A DNA stretch of 64,000 nucleotides from JARRPM01 sp963765545 (GTDB lineage: Bacteria; Pseudomonadota; Gammaproteobacteria; Pseudomonadales; Halieaceae), in contig CAVXWW010000004.1 of the NCBI GenBank assembly GCA_963765545.1, positions 868,001-932,000 of the forward strand, in the 5' to 3' direction. The translations under genes and the position numbers were made by a program. The notes beneath the pieces are model-generated. The model was not told the origin of the DNA and did not search any database. It saw nothing but the letters and a program-made list of their open reading frames with translations. This document shows positions 23,892 through 32,867 of the stretch, one piece after another (position 1 is the stretch's first letter; every line of letters begins with the position of its first letter).

Positions 23892-25034
23892 CTACATTTT
23901 CAGCGGGGTCAGCGCCTCGACATCCTGGTCCACCTTCTTGAGCTCAGCATCGGACAGCGGTATCAGCCCCCGCTCGGGCAAGTAACCGTCCTCTCCCATT
24001 GCCTTGCTGGAGGTGAACTCCACCGCGTATTCCTGTATGCCTGGAATCTTGCCAATGTGAGCGGCCTTAATGTAAAAATACAGCGGCCGTGATACCGGGT
24101 AGTCGCCACTGGAGATGGAATCAAAAGTCGGGGCTACCCCGTCAATTGTCGAACCGTGAACCTTGTCGCCATTTTCCTCGAGGAAGCTGAAGCCGAAAAT
24201 ACCTACGGCATCCGGGTTGGCGGCCAGCTTCTGGACGATGAGGTTGTCGTTTTCACCGGCTTCTATATAGGCGCCGTCTTCGCGCACTGCGTAGGCAATT
24301 GTTTCAAACACCTTCTTGCCCTTGGGTGCTTTGCCCGCTTTCTCCTGCAGCGCATTATAGACACCCTCTGGCAATCCCAGAGCGGCCATCGCAGCCTTGA
24401 TCTCATCGACCTGGTCGGCCGACATTGCCCGCAGGGCCTTGAGTGACTCGATCTGCTTGGCGCCACCGCCCATCGCCAGCTCGGCGAAGGCGTCACGCGT
24501 TCCGGAGGTAGGCGGCGGGCCCAGCACTTCTATTCTGGTCGCCGGCAGTGCCGGGTTTACGTCCTTCCAGGTCTTGTTCGGATTGGCAATCAGTTTGCCA
24601 TCGGGGCCGGGTATATCCTTCGCAAGAGCGAGGTAAATGTCCTTCAGGGACAATCCAAAAACCGGTGCGCTGGAGGCATTCGCCAGCGCGATACCATCGA
24701 AGCCAATAAGCACTTCAATGACGTCTGTCACGCCGTTTGCCTGGCAGTCGTCGTATTCGCTTTTCTTGATGCGCCTTGAAGAGTTGGTGATATCCGGGGT
24801 ATTGGTTCCCACTCCCTTGCAAAACAGCTTGAGACCGCCGCCGGACCCGGTGGATTCGATCTTGGGTGTCTTGAAATTAGTGGAGCGCCCAAACCGTTCT
24901 GCAACCACAGTAGCAAAGGGATAGACCGTGGAGGAGCCTACAATACTGATGGTGTCGCGCCCCGCTGCCTGGGCCATGGTAGCGCAACCCATCAGGGCAG
25001 CCAGGGCGTATGCGCTCACTCGTTCAATTTTCAC
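23892..25034 (-). CDS. pstS: Phosphate-binding protein PstS
   Basis: Periplasmic high-affinity phosphate receptor of the Pst importer. The 380-residue precursor has a signal peptide of about 23 residues (cut after AQA). The phosphate-binding motif IVGSSTVYPF (about 30-39) is clear; further site elements ESTGSGGGLKLFC and the SGTRDAF stretch (PPTSGTRDAFAELAM) are present. It is first in the pst operon with its own PhoB-box promoter. Confidence 0.95.
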   Translation of the reverse strand: MKIERVSAYALAALMGCATMAQAAGRDTISIVGSSTVYPFATVVAERFGRSTNFKTPKIESTGSGGGLKLFCKGVGTNTPDITNSSRRIKKSEYDDCQANGVTDVIEVLIGFDGIALANASSAPVFGLSLKDIYLALAKDIPGPDGKLIANPNKTWKDVNPALPATRIEVLGPPPTSGTRDAFAELAMGGGAKQIESLKALRAMSADQVDEIKAAMAALGLPEGVYNALQEKAGKAPKGKKVFETIAYAVREDGAYIEAGENDNLIVQKLAANPDAVGIFGFSFLEENGDKVHGSTIDGVAPTFDSISSGDYPVSRPLYFYIKAAHIGKIPGIQEYAVEFTSSKAMGEDGYLPERGLIPLSDAELKKVDQDVEALTPLKM

Positions 25035-25103
25035 GTGATCTGTACTCCATAAAAAGTGACTTCAAAACCTTGTTTCGGGACGTGCTTCAGGTGATCGGGG
25101 CAG

Positions 25104-25137
25104 ATTCTATGCCAGCTTTGTTACGGTATTGTTACAA
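25104..25137 (-). promoter_or_regulatory. PhoB-box promoter of the pst operon
   Basis: Minus strand TTGTAACAATACCGTAAC (25137-25120), two half-sites of the GTAAC type at an 11-base step. After ten bases comes -10 TAGAAT (25109-25104; five of six). Leader about 65 bases to pstS. Confidence 0.82.
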
Positions 25138-25185
25138 TGGCCGGCATCGTAGCGAATCAGCCGGACTTATCCCGGATGCGCCCGC

Positions 25186-25893
25186 TCACTCGCTGTCCAG
25201 TTCAGCCAAACGGCCGTGTCGCACGTCCATTCCCCGCACAAGATAGATGACATGTTCGGCGATATTACTGGCATGATCGCCTATCCTCTCTAAACTCCTC
25301 AAGGCCCACATTTCATTGATGATTCCACCGATTGCCCGAGGATCCTCCATCATGAAGGTCATGAGGCTGCGCAGCGCGCTGCCGTACTCCTTGTCAACGA
25401 TGCTGTCATTCTTGACGACCTCAACCGCCGCGTGGTCATCGAGCCGCGCAAATGCGTCCAGGGACCGGCGCAGCATACCAGCAACATGGGTGCCGATATG
25501 CCGTATCTCGATAAAATTACTGGCTGAGTTGCTGGTTTCAGACAGCCGCATGGCTTGCCGGGCAACCTTGGCGGCCTCATCGCCAATCCGCTCAAGGTCC
25601 GTATTGACCTTGATAATCGCCACGACCAGGCGCAGGTCGCTGGCCGCCGGTTGGCGCCGGGCAAGAATGGAGGCACACTTGTCGTCGATGGACATTTCCA
25701 TCTGGTTGACCTCGTGGTCCCGGTTGATAATCAATTCGGCCTGGCCGCTGTCCAGGTTCACCAGCGCTTCGACTGCACTGGCCAACTGTTGTTCCACCTT
25801 GCCACCCATCTCCAGCATCTGGTTGCGCAAGCCCTCAAGTTCAGCATTGAACTGGCCGGAGATGTGATGCATGTAACCTTCTTGTTTCAACAT
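25186..25893 (-). CDS. phoU: PhoU paralogue in the phoBR operon
   Basis: Second PhoU, 235 residues. The N-terminus HISGQFNAELEGLRNQMLEMGGKVEQQL closely follows E. coli PhoU, more so than the copy at 19.5 kb. Both repeats carry ERIGD (TDLERIGDEAAKVAR and RSLERIGDHASNIAEH). The ATG at 25893 has GAGG about 8 bases upstream; a second ATG (25872) with AGAAGG is also possible. It is 37 bases after phoR, forming phoB-phoR-phoU. The split of work between the two copies is unknown. Confidence 0.93.
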   Translation of the reverse strand: MLKQEGYMHHISGQFNAELEGLRNQMLEMGGKVEQQLASAVEALVNLDSGQAELIINRDHEVNQMEMSIDDKCASILARRQPAASDLRLVVAIIKVNTDLERIGDEAAKVARQAMRLSETSNSASNFIEIRHIGTHVAGMLRRSLDAFARLDDHAAVEVVKNDSIVDKEYGSALRSLMTFMMEDPRAIGGIINEMWALRSLERIGDHASNIAEHVIYLVRGMDVRHGRLAELDSE

Positions 25894-25930
25894 TCAAATA
25901 ACCTCGTCTGCGTTGGGGTAGCGGCGAAAC

Positions 25931-27235
25931 TTACGCCACTGAAGCGGTTACCGGGCAAGATGCTACGGCAAGACCCTGATCCGGGAATACCAGGCTGAAC
26001 GAACTCCCCTCACCAGGCTTACTCTCTATCAGCAGGCGCGCACCATGGGTCGCAGCGACATGCTTGACGATTGCCAGGCCCAGGCCGGTACCACCGGTAG
26101 CCGATGACCTGCTGTCTTCCACCCGGTAGAAACGCTCGGTAAGGCGCGGAATATGCACAGGATCGATGCCCAGGCCCTGGTCTGTAACGGTGAGGTGAAA
26201 ACTGCCGTCCTGGCGACACCATGAGACCCTGACCACATCATCGTCGGCACTGTACTTGATCGCATTCAATACCAGGTTGGATACCGCGCTGTACAATTCG
26301 CGATAGTCTCCGGGCACCTTGTAGTCAGCGCTCATCTCCAGCTCAACCGTACGCTCCGGGTGCGCCGTTTTCAATTCGTCCTGTAGCTCAGCCAACAGGG
26401 CCCGCATATCAACCGGAGTATGGGCCCCGGTACCCTGCTCGCTCTCAATCCGGGACAGCCACAGAAGGTCCTTGAGCAGGTTTTCCATCCGCACTGACTG
26501 TTGCAGCATCTGCTGCAACGGCTTTATATAACGCGCATCCAGCTTACTGGTATCGCTCAAAAATGTGCCCAGGTAGCCGCTAATCACTGTCAGCGGTGTG
26601 CGCAACTCATGGGATACATTAGCGACAAAGTCCTTGCGAACCCGTTCCATACGCACGCTCGCTGTCACATCCCGAACGAACAGCAGCCGGTCGCCATCGC
26701 CGAACCGGGTAATCTCGATGCGTAGCCAGGTACCGGCATCGCCCGTGGTGCAATATTCCAGTGGCTCCCCGAATTCACCTCGATTGAAATAACTCATGAA
26801 TTCGGGCGAACGCACGAGATTCATCAAGGTCTGGCCCCTGTCCTCGGTTCGTAGCCCCAACATTGCCTGGGCGGGCTGGTTAAACCATTTCAGGACTCCG
26901 TGATCATCGACTATCGCAATGCCCTCGCGCATGGAAGCGAAGGAATCCTCCAGGTAGTCCACCGTAGACTGGAGATGCATGCTGGTCTGTTTGTCTTTCT
27001 TCTGTAACTGGTATATCTGGCTCAGAATTTCACCCCATATGCCGTAGGTTTCAGGTGGTGGCTGCCCGGGGGTGCGCAGCCATTGGCGCACGAGGTGCAT
27101 CTGGTAGAGCCAGAACACAACGACGACAAGCAAGGCGATAACTACTAACAACAGCGAGTGACCGTAGTACCAGCCCAGTCCGGCCGCCGCCGCCAGCAGC
27201 AGCGCCAGCCTGGTTGCAAGACTCAGCAAACTCAT
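25931..27235 (-). CDS. phoR: Phosphate regulon sensor histidine kinase PhoR
   Basis: Inner-membrane kinase that phosphorylates PhoB when phosphate is scarce. It has 434 residues. N-terminal hydrophobic hairpin (about 7-48) without a large periplasmic domain, a PAS domain (about 95-190), then the H-box VSHELRTPL with His209. The N-box NLVLNAIKYS and ATP lid motifs DQGLGID and GGTGLGLAIVKH follow. This topology is typical of PhoR, which senses through Pst-PhoU. It follows phoB by 16 bases. Confidence 0.95.
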   Translation of the reverse strand: MSLLSLATRLALLLAAAAGLGWYYGHSLLLVVIALLVVVVFWLYQMHLVRQWLRTPGQPPPETYGIWGEILSQIYQLQKKDKQTSMHLQSTVDYLEDSFASMREGIAIVDDHGVLKWFNQPAQAMLGLRTEDRGQTLMNLVRSPEFMSYFNRGEFGEPLEYCTTGDAGTWLRIEITRFGDGDRLLFVRDVTASVRMERVRKDFVANVSHELRTPLTVISGYLGTFLSDTSKLDARYIKPLQQMLQQSVRMENLLKDLLWLSRIESEQGTGAHTPVDMRALLAELQDELKTAHPERTVELEMSADYKVPGDYRELYSAVSNLVLNAIKYSADDDVVRVSWCRQDGSFHLTVTDQGLGIDPVHIPRLTERFYRVEDSRSSATGGTGLGLAIVKHVAATHGARLLIESKPGEGSSFSLVFPDQGLAVASCPVTASVA

Positions 27236-27251
27236 TCAGCACCCTGCCCCG

Positions 27252-27959
27252 TCAAAGGACTGCACCGCGCGAGGAAAAGCGGTAGCCAGTGCCACGCACG
27301 GTCTGGATGAGATTGCTGTAGTCACCGCCCGGTGCCTGCAGGGCCTTGCGCAGCCGGCGAATATGGACGTCGATGGTGCGCTCCTCCACATAAACGTTGG
27401 CGCCCCAGACCTGGTCCAGTATCTGGCTGCGGGTATAAGCTCGTTCGGGATGAGACATGAAAAACTGCAACAACTTGAACTCCGTGGGCCCCATCTCAAC
27501 CGGCTGCTCGCCGATCATGACACGCTGGCTTTCGCCTTCCAGCACCAGGGCGCCGACCTGCATGCGCTCATTGGCCATCCCAGCACCGGACCGTCGCAGC
27601 AGCGCACGCACCCGGGCGATCAACTCCCGCGGGGCAAAGGGTTTGGTGATGTAGTCGTCTGCACCGATATCCAGACCCTGGATGACATTGTCCTCTGCCG
27701 TCTTGGCGGTAAGCATGATCACGGGCATGTCGCGAGTGGTGTCACCACGCTTGAGGCGACGCAGCATTTCCAGCCCGCTACCGCCGGGGAGCATCCAGTC
27801 AAGGAGTACAATGTCCGGACGCTCATCGACAACCAATGTGTATGCGTCATGAATATTTTCGGCTTCAATACAGCGAAAATCCGCTATCTCAAGCGCCATG
27901 CGCAACATGTCCCGAATAGCCGTTTCATCATCGACCACCAGCACCGTTGATTCATTCAT
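27252..27959 (-). CDS. phoB: Phosphate regulon response regulator PhoB
   Basis: OmpR-family activator that binds Pho boxes. 235 residues: receiver with acidic pocket (VVDDE), phosphorylation site Asp54 in VLLDWMLPG, Thr in MLTAK and Lys in ITKPF. The winged-helix domain contains EFKLLQFFMSHPERAYTRSQILDQVWG and RTIDVHIRRLRKAL, the DNA-recognition helix characteristic of PhoB. Its own promoter has a near-perfect Pho box, so it is autoregulated. phoR and phoU follow in the operon. Confidence 0.96.
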   Translation of the reverse strand: MNESTVLVVDDETAIRDMLRMALEIADFRCIEAENIHDAYTLVVDERPDIVLLDWMLPGGSGLEMLRRLKRGDTTRDMPVIMLTAKTAEDNVIQGLDIGADDYITKPFAPRELIARVRALLRRSGAGMANERMQVGALVLEGESQRVMIGEQPVEMGPTEFKLLQFFMSHPERAYTRSQILDQVWGANVYVEERTIDVHIRRLRKALQAPGGDYSNLIQTVRGTGYRFSSRGAVL

Positions 27960-27993
27960 TGGTCATGTTCCCATCTGGCTATGAAGTGGCCCT

Positions 27994-28027
27994 ATTAGAT
28001 GATGGAATTATGACAACAAAATGACAA
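27994..28027 (-). promoter_or_regulatory. PhoB-box promoter of phoB-phoR-phoU
   Basis: Minus strand TTGTCATTTTGTTGTCAT (28027-28010), two identical half-sites at an 11-base step. Ten bases later comes -10 TCTAAT (27999-27994; five of six). Leader about 28-35 bases. Confidence 0.85.
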
Positions 28028-28046
28028 TCCCGGCGTAAATACTGCT

Positions 28047-29099
28047 CTATCGCAGGCTGGCATTGATATTGAGCAGCATCTTGTTACCGGGACACAACTC
28101 GCCCTCCTCCAGCTGGTTGAGCGGCCGATGCGACGTTTCCAGCACGTCATGCAGGTCACGCGAGCTCTTGTCCAGGTAGATAAGGCCGGTGAGTATGTTG
28201 CCCTCGTGCTGCTGATCCACCAGCGCCATCATCGCCGAGCGCCGATCAAACGGGTTCAACGTATCGACATCCTCGTACAGCCGCAGCACCGAGCCGTCGT
28301 GCATGGTCACCTCGTGAGCGGCACCCGGCCGTGAGCTGGTGGTAATCTCCTGGCGCATCGGCACAAAATCGACGGTGCCCGTCGCCTCAGCATGCTCGCG
28401 CACAAATTCGTAGCTCTTGGTTGAGGCCGGCGTATTGTTGAAGGTTACGCAGGGTGAGATCACGTCGATCAACGCGAAGCCACGGTGACTCATGGCCGCC
28501 TTGATCAACGGCTCCAGCTGGTCTTTATCCCCGGAAAAGCTACGCGCGACAAAAGTAGCGCCCAACTGCAGGGCGGTACCGCACAAATCGATGGCATTGA
28601 ACGGGTTCACATCTCCCTTCTTCCCGGCGGAGCCCTCATCGGTGGTCGCCGAGTCCTGACCCTTGGTGAGACCGTAACAGCCATTATTCATGACAATGTA
28701 GACCATGTTCAGGTTGCGCCTGATCACATGCGCAAATTGGCCCATACCGATGGAGGCGGTATCGCCGTCACCGGATACGCCCAGGTAGAGCAGATCGCGG
28801 TTTGCCATCGCGGCCCCCGTAACTACCGAGGGCATGCGTCCGTGTACCGAGTTGAACCCATGTGACTTACCGAGAAAATAAGTGGGCGTTTTGGACGAGC
28901 AGCCGATGCCGGATAACTTGGCGATCTTATGGGGTTCTATCGATAGCTCATGACAGGCCCGCACCAGCGCACCGCTGATGGAGTCGTGACCACAGCCCGC
29001 ACACAGCGTGGAGATAGAGCCCTCGTAAGCTGCCTTGGTGTAGCCCAGGTCATTGACCGGCAGATCGGGGTGGCGGAATTTTGGTATCTGGTAGCTCAT
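28047..29099 (-). CDS. korB: 2-oxoacid:acceptor oxidoreductase, beta (TPP) subunit
   Basis: Thiamine-diphosphate subunit of a 2-oxoacid:acceptor oxidoreductase, probably acting on 2-oxoglutarate to give succinyl-CoA. 350 residues; CAGCGHDSI near the N-terminus, and the TPP/Mg motif GVSGDGDTASIGMGQFAHVIRRN followed by MNNGCYGLTKGQ. No ferredoxin domain is attached; the iron-sulfur clusters lie in the partner protein. Its ATG overlaps the korA stop (ATGA). Substrate choice is inferred from similarity to KorB of the Azoarcus KorABC type, not proven. Confidence 0.88.
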   Translation of the reverse strand: MSYQIPKFRHPDLPVNDLGYTKAAYEGSISTLCAGCGHDSISGALVRACHELSIEPHKIAKLSGIGCSSKTPTYFLGKSHGFNSVHGRMPSVVTGAAMANRDLLYLGVSGDGDTASIGMGQFAHVIRRNLNMVYIVMNNGCYGLTKGQDSATTDEGSAGKKGDVNPFNAIDLCGTALQLGATFVARSFSGDKDQLEPLIKAAMSHRGFALIDVISPCVTFNNTPASTKSYEFVREHAEATGTVDFVPMRQEITTSSRPGAAHEVTMHDGSVLRLYEDVDTLNPFDRRSAMMALVDQQHEGNILTGLIYLDKSSRDLHDVLETSHRPLNQLEEGELCPGNKMLLNINASLR

Positions 29100-30958
29100 G
29101 CGCGTTCTCCCACGCCGTTGGCCCGAACCTTCCGGTGCAGGGGCGTCACGTTGTTCCCGGGCAGGTGCTCCAGGATCTGTTTGCGAATATTACGTGCGCT
29201 GATCGGGGTACCGTCAAAGCACAGAACCGACTTCAATTTATCGGGGCCAAACTCAAACTCTGCCATCAGCAGGGTGCGCAACTGGGCATCGCGATTCTGC
29301 TCAATCACAAACACCCGTTCATGATGATCTATAAAATCTTCCACCTCCTGGTTGAACGGGAAGGCGCGAACGCGCATGGCATCAAGCGCGACCCCCTCCT
29401 GTGCCAGGTAGTCCACCGCCTCACGCGCGGAAGCTTCAGTGGTACCGAAATACAGTACCGCCATATCCGTCGCCTTTTCACTGGTCACTACTTCCGGACC
29501 GGGAACATACTCCTTGATGGTGTCCCACTTCTGCAGCAGGCGCAGCATATTCCGCTCGTACTCTTCACCCTTTTCGGTGTACACAGCCTGCTCGTCCCGG
29601 GAGCTGCCCCGGGTAAAGAAAGCACCTTTTTCCGGGTGCGCGCCGGGGTAGGTGCGGTAGCAGATGGCGTCGCCATCGGAATCCTGATAACGACCAAAAT
29701 TCTCCATGCTGTCCAGGTCCGCCTCGCTGAGCACCTTGCCCCGATCATACTCACGGCTGTCGTCCCACTCCAGCGGCTCCGACATATTGTCGTTCATACC
29801 CAGGTCCAGGTCGGTCAGCATGATGATAGGAGTCTGCAGTCGCTCCGCCAGGTCAAAGGATTGGGCACCAAAATCAAAACACTCCTTTGGTGTTGAGGGA
29901 AACAACAACACATGCTTGGTGTCGCCATGGCTGGCATAGGCCGCCGCCAACACGTCGGATTGCTGGGTGCGCGTGGGCATACCTGTCGAGGGACCGGCCC
30001 GCTGCACATCAAACAGTACGGTGGGAATTTCCGCAAAATACGCCAGGCCCAGGAACTCACTCATCAGCGACAGGCCCGGGCCACTCGTCGCGGTAAATGC
30101 GCGGGCCCCGTTCCAGCTCGCACCAATGACCATACCGATAGCCGACAGTTCATCCTCGGCCTGCACGATCGCATAATTACGCCTCCCGGTACCCGGGTCG
30201 ATGCGCACGCGCCGTGCATATTTCTCAAAGGCATCCACCACCGAGGTGGATGGTGTAATCGGATACCAGGCTGCTACTGTGGCGCCACCGTAAATTGCCC
30301 CCAGGCCTAGCGCCGTATTGCCGTCCAGCAGAATCTTGTCGCCTACCTTGTCCGCAGCCTTGACCCGAATACCGATCGGACATTCAAAATTATCCTTGGC
30401 GTACTGATGGCCCAGCTCCAGCGCCTTGATATTGGGCAGGATCAATTTCTCCTTGCCCTTGAACTGGTCGGCCACCAGGTCCGTCAATACCTTGAAGTCG
30501 ATATCCAGCAGGGCCGCCAGGGCGCCCACGTAGATCACGTTCTTGAACAGCTGTCGCTGGCGCGGATCCTGGTACTTCTCGTTACAGATACGGGTCAGCG
30601 GCAGGCCGATGACAGTGATATCCTTGCGCAAAAGGCGCAGATCCAGTGGCTTTGTGTTGTCGTAGATGAAGTAACCACCGGGTTCAATCTCGCGTATGTC
30701 CTGGGCCATGCTCTGGGGGTTGACCGAAAGAATGATATCCACCCCGCCGCGTCGGCCCAGGTAGCCTTTCTCACTGACCCGCACCTCATACCAGGTGGGC
30801 AGCCCCTGGATATTGGACGGGAAAATGTTCTTGGGGCTGACCGGCAGGCCCATTCGAAACAGGGCCTTGGCGAACAGGTTGTTGGCGCTGGCAGAGCCGG
30901 TCCCGTTGACGTTGGCAAACTTGATGACAAAGTCGTTAACCGATTTCAATCGCTTCAT
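29096..30958 (-). CDS. korA: 2-oxoacid:acceptor oxidoreductase, fused gamma-alpha subunit
   Basis: The gamma domain comes first (about residues 1-190, with NGTGSASANNLFAKALFRMG and the YLGRRGG stretch). The pyrimidine-binding alpha domain follows (about 215-400, with GAIYGGATVAAWYPITPSTS and TSGPGLSLMSEFLGLAYFAE), then the C-terminal domain II (VLYFGTTEASAREAVDYL). This is the fusion order of KorA-type enzymes. I start at MKRLKSVNDFV (30958), whose ATG overlaps the korC stop (ATGA). That gives 620 residues; 24 further codons open upstream lie inside korC. Confidence 0.9.
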   Translation of the reverse strand: MKRLKSVNDFVIKFANVNGTGSASANNLFAKALFRMGLPVSPKNIFPSNIQGLPTWYEVRVSEKGYLGRRGGVDIILSVNPQSMAQDIREIEPGGYFIYDNTKPLDLRLLRKDITVIGLPLTRICNEKYQDPRQRQLFKNVIYVGALAALLDIDFKVLTDLVADQFKGKEKLILPNIKALELGHQYAKDNFECPIGIRVKAADKVGDKILLDGNTALGLGAIYGGATVAAWYPITPSTSVVDAFEKYARRVRIDPGTGRRNYAIVQAEDELSAIGMVIGASWNGARAFTATSGPGLSLMSEFLGLAYFAEIPTVLFDVQRAGPSTGMPTRTQQSDVLAAAYASHGDTKHVLLFPSTPKECFDFGAQSFDLAERLQTPIIMLTDLDLGMNDNMSEPLEWDDSREYDRGKVLSEADLDSMENFGRYQDSDGDAICYRTYPGAHPEKGAFFTRGSSRDEQAVYTEKGEEYERNMLRLLQKWDTIKEYVPGPEVVTSEKATDMAVLYFGTTEASAREAVDYLAQEGVALDAMRVRAFPFNQEVEDFIDHHERVFVIEQNRDAQLRTLLMAEFEFGPDKLKSVLCFDGTPISARNIRKQILEHLPGNNVTPLHRKVRANGVGERA

Positions 30959-32727
30959 GCCAGGGTACCACTCACGTTGTAGAGAAACTTCTGCATATCC
31001 CATGCCCCGGTCGGGCAGCGCTCCGCGCACAGTCCACAGTGCAGGCAGACATCTTCGTCTTTTACCATCACGCGTTTTGTCGGCAGTGCCGCGGAGACAT
31101 AGAGATCCTGGCTCAGGTTCTTTGCCGGCGCAGTCAGGCGGGTGCGCAAATCCTTCTCCGGCCCGTTCTTGGCAAAGGTAATACAGTCCGTGGGGCAGAT
31201 ATCGACGCAGGCGTCACACTCAATACAACGAACCTCCTCAAACACGGTTTGCACATCACAGTTGAGACAGCGTTCCGCCTCCTTGTAGCCGGTGGGTTGA
31301 TCGAATCCCAGCTCAACCTCCAGCTTGCGATCCTTGAGCAACTTGTCCAGCGGAGCGTGGGGAACGGCATAGCGCGGATCGGGTGCCACGGCGTTATCAT
31401 AGCTCCACTCGTGCACACCCATTTTCTGGCTCGCCAGGTTGGTCATGGGTGGCGGGCGCTTGCTCACCGCATGGCCATTGCACAGCAGATCGATACTGAT
31501 TGCTGCCTGGTGACCATGGGCTACCGCTGTAATAATATTCTCGGGTCCGAAGGCCGAGTCTCCACCAAAAAACACCCTGGGGTTGGTGGACTGGAAAGTG
31601 GTCTTATCGACTACCGGCATGTCCCACTTGTCGAATTCCAGGCCAAGGTCGCGTTCAATCCATGGAAACGAATTCTCCTGCCCGATCGCCATCAGCACAT
31701 CATCGGCTTCCATAAAGACCAGGTCCTCGCCTGTAGGTACCAGACTGCGATTGCCCTTGGCATCGTATTCCGCTTCAACCTTTTCAAACAGCATACCCTT
31801 GAGCTGGCCTTCCTCAACGACAAACTCCTTAGGCACGTGGTTGTTATAGAACGGGATACCTTCTGCCATCGCGTCATCTTTTTCCCAGGGGGAAGCCTTC
31901 ATGTCCTCGAAGGGGCTGCGCACAACCACCCTGACATCCTTGCCGCCCAGACGCATGGAGGTACGGCAGCAATCCATGGCGGTGTTTCCGCCACCCAGGA
32001 CCAGCACCCGCTCACCAATCGCTTCCGTGTGTTCAAAGGCCACGCTGGCCAGCCAGTCTATACCCAGGTAAACGTGGTCCCGGGCGTCCTCCAGTCCAGG
32101 CAGGTTGAGACCCTTGCCCCTGGGCGCGCCGGTACCGACAAAAACCGCATCGTAATCCTTGTCGAGAATTTCCTTGAGGCTATCGACCTGAACATCGAAA
32201 GTGGCCTCGATCCCCATGTCGAGTATGTAATCGACTTCCTCATCGAGCACGCCCAACGGCAGGCGAAACGAGGGAATCTGGCTGCGCATCATACCGCCGC
32301 CGGCAAACTGGTTGTCGTACATGTCGAGGCTGTAACCCAGGGGCGCGAGGTCCCGCGCCACCGTCAGCGAAGCCGGGCCGGCGCCGATCAGTGCTATGCG
32401 CTTACCATTTTTTTTCTTCGGCACTGTCGGGAGCAGCGCGCTGATGTCTTCCTTGTTATCTGCAGCAACGCGCTTGAGCCGGCAGATAGCCACCGGCTCA
32501 TCCTCTACCCGCACTCGGCGACAGGCAGGCTCACAGGGCCGATCGCAGGTGCGTCCCAACACGCCGGGAAAGACGTTGGAATACCAGTTGATCATGTATG
32601 CGTCGGTATAGCGCTCGGCGGCGATCAGCCGGATGTACTCGGGAACCGGCGTATGGGCGGGGCAGGCGTACTGGCAGTCCACTACCTTGTGGAAATACTC
32701 GGGGTTCTTAATATTCGTCGCTTTCAC
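30955..32727 (-). CDS. korC: FAD/NAD(P)-binding iron-sulfur electron-transfer subunit of the Kor complex
   Basis: GltD-like flavoprotein joined to a C-terminal double [4Fe-4S] ferredoxin. It should pass electrons from KorAB to or from NAD(P). N-terminal cysteines lie in DCQYACPAH and RTCDRPCEPACRR; the FAD motif is IALIGAGPAS and the NAD(P) motif is VLVLGGGNTAMD. The C-terminus has CIECDACVDICPTDC and CLHCGLCAERCPTGAW. I start at a GTG (32727; AGGCAG five bases upstream) because family proteins begin just before KNPEYFHKVVDCQ, giving 590 residues. Another GTG at 32790 is open but would place TATAAA (32749-32744) inside the gene. It heads korC-korA-korB, the arrangement of the NADP-reducing Azoarcus enzyme. 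Confidence 0.85.
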   Translation of the reverse strand: MKATNIKNPEYFHKVVDCQYACPAHTPVPEYIRLIAAERYTDAYMINWYSNVFPGVLGRTCDRPCEPACRRVRVEDEPVAICRLKRVAADNKEDISALLPTVPKKKNGKRIALIGAGPASLTVARDLAPLGYSLDMYDNQFAGGGMMRSQIPSFRLPLGVLDEEVDYILDMGIEATFDVQVDSLKEILDKDYDAVFVGTGAPRGKGLNLPGLEDARDHVYLGIDWLASVAFEHTEAIGERVLVLGGGNTAMDCCRTSMRLGGKDVRVVVRSPFEDMKASPWEKDDAMAEGIPFYNNHVPKEFVVEEGQLKGMLFEKVEAEYDAKGNRSLVPTGEDLVFMEADDVLMAIGQENSFPWIERDLGLEFDKWDMPVVDKTTFQSTNPRVFFGGDSAFGPENIITAVAHGHQAAISIDLLCNGHAVSKRPPPMTNLASQKMGVHEWSYDNAVAPDPRYAVPHAPLDKLLKDRKLEVELGFDQPTGYKEAERCLNCDVQTVFEEVRCIECDACVDICPTDCITFAKNGPEKDLRTRLTAPAKNLSQDLYVSAALPTKRVMVKDEDVCLHCGLCAERCPTGAWDMQKFLYNVSGTLA

Positions 32728-32867
32728 ATTAGCTGCCTGTTTTTTTATACAAAAATTATTGACGGACGCAGTGCGCGGAAATTGTGGCACAGCTGCCTGT
32801 GCTTTACACGCCAGCAGCGCACTATTACCCTTATTTAGCCGTCACTTAACAGGCTTTGGACCAAACA

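Noticed and set aside
31039..32838. 599-codon open frame on the plus strand opposite korC
   Set aside because: korC is a clear family protein on the minus strand. GC-rich codon bias leaves the antisense frame open; it has no start signal, is rich in His, Gln and Arg, and shows no domain.
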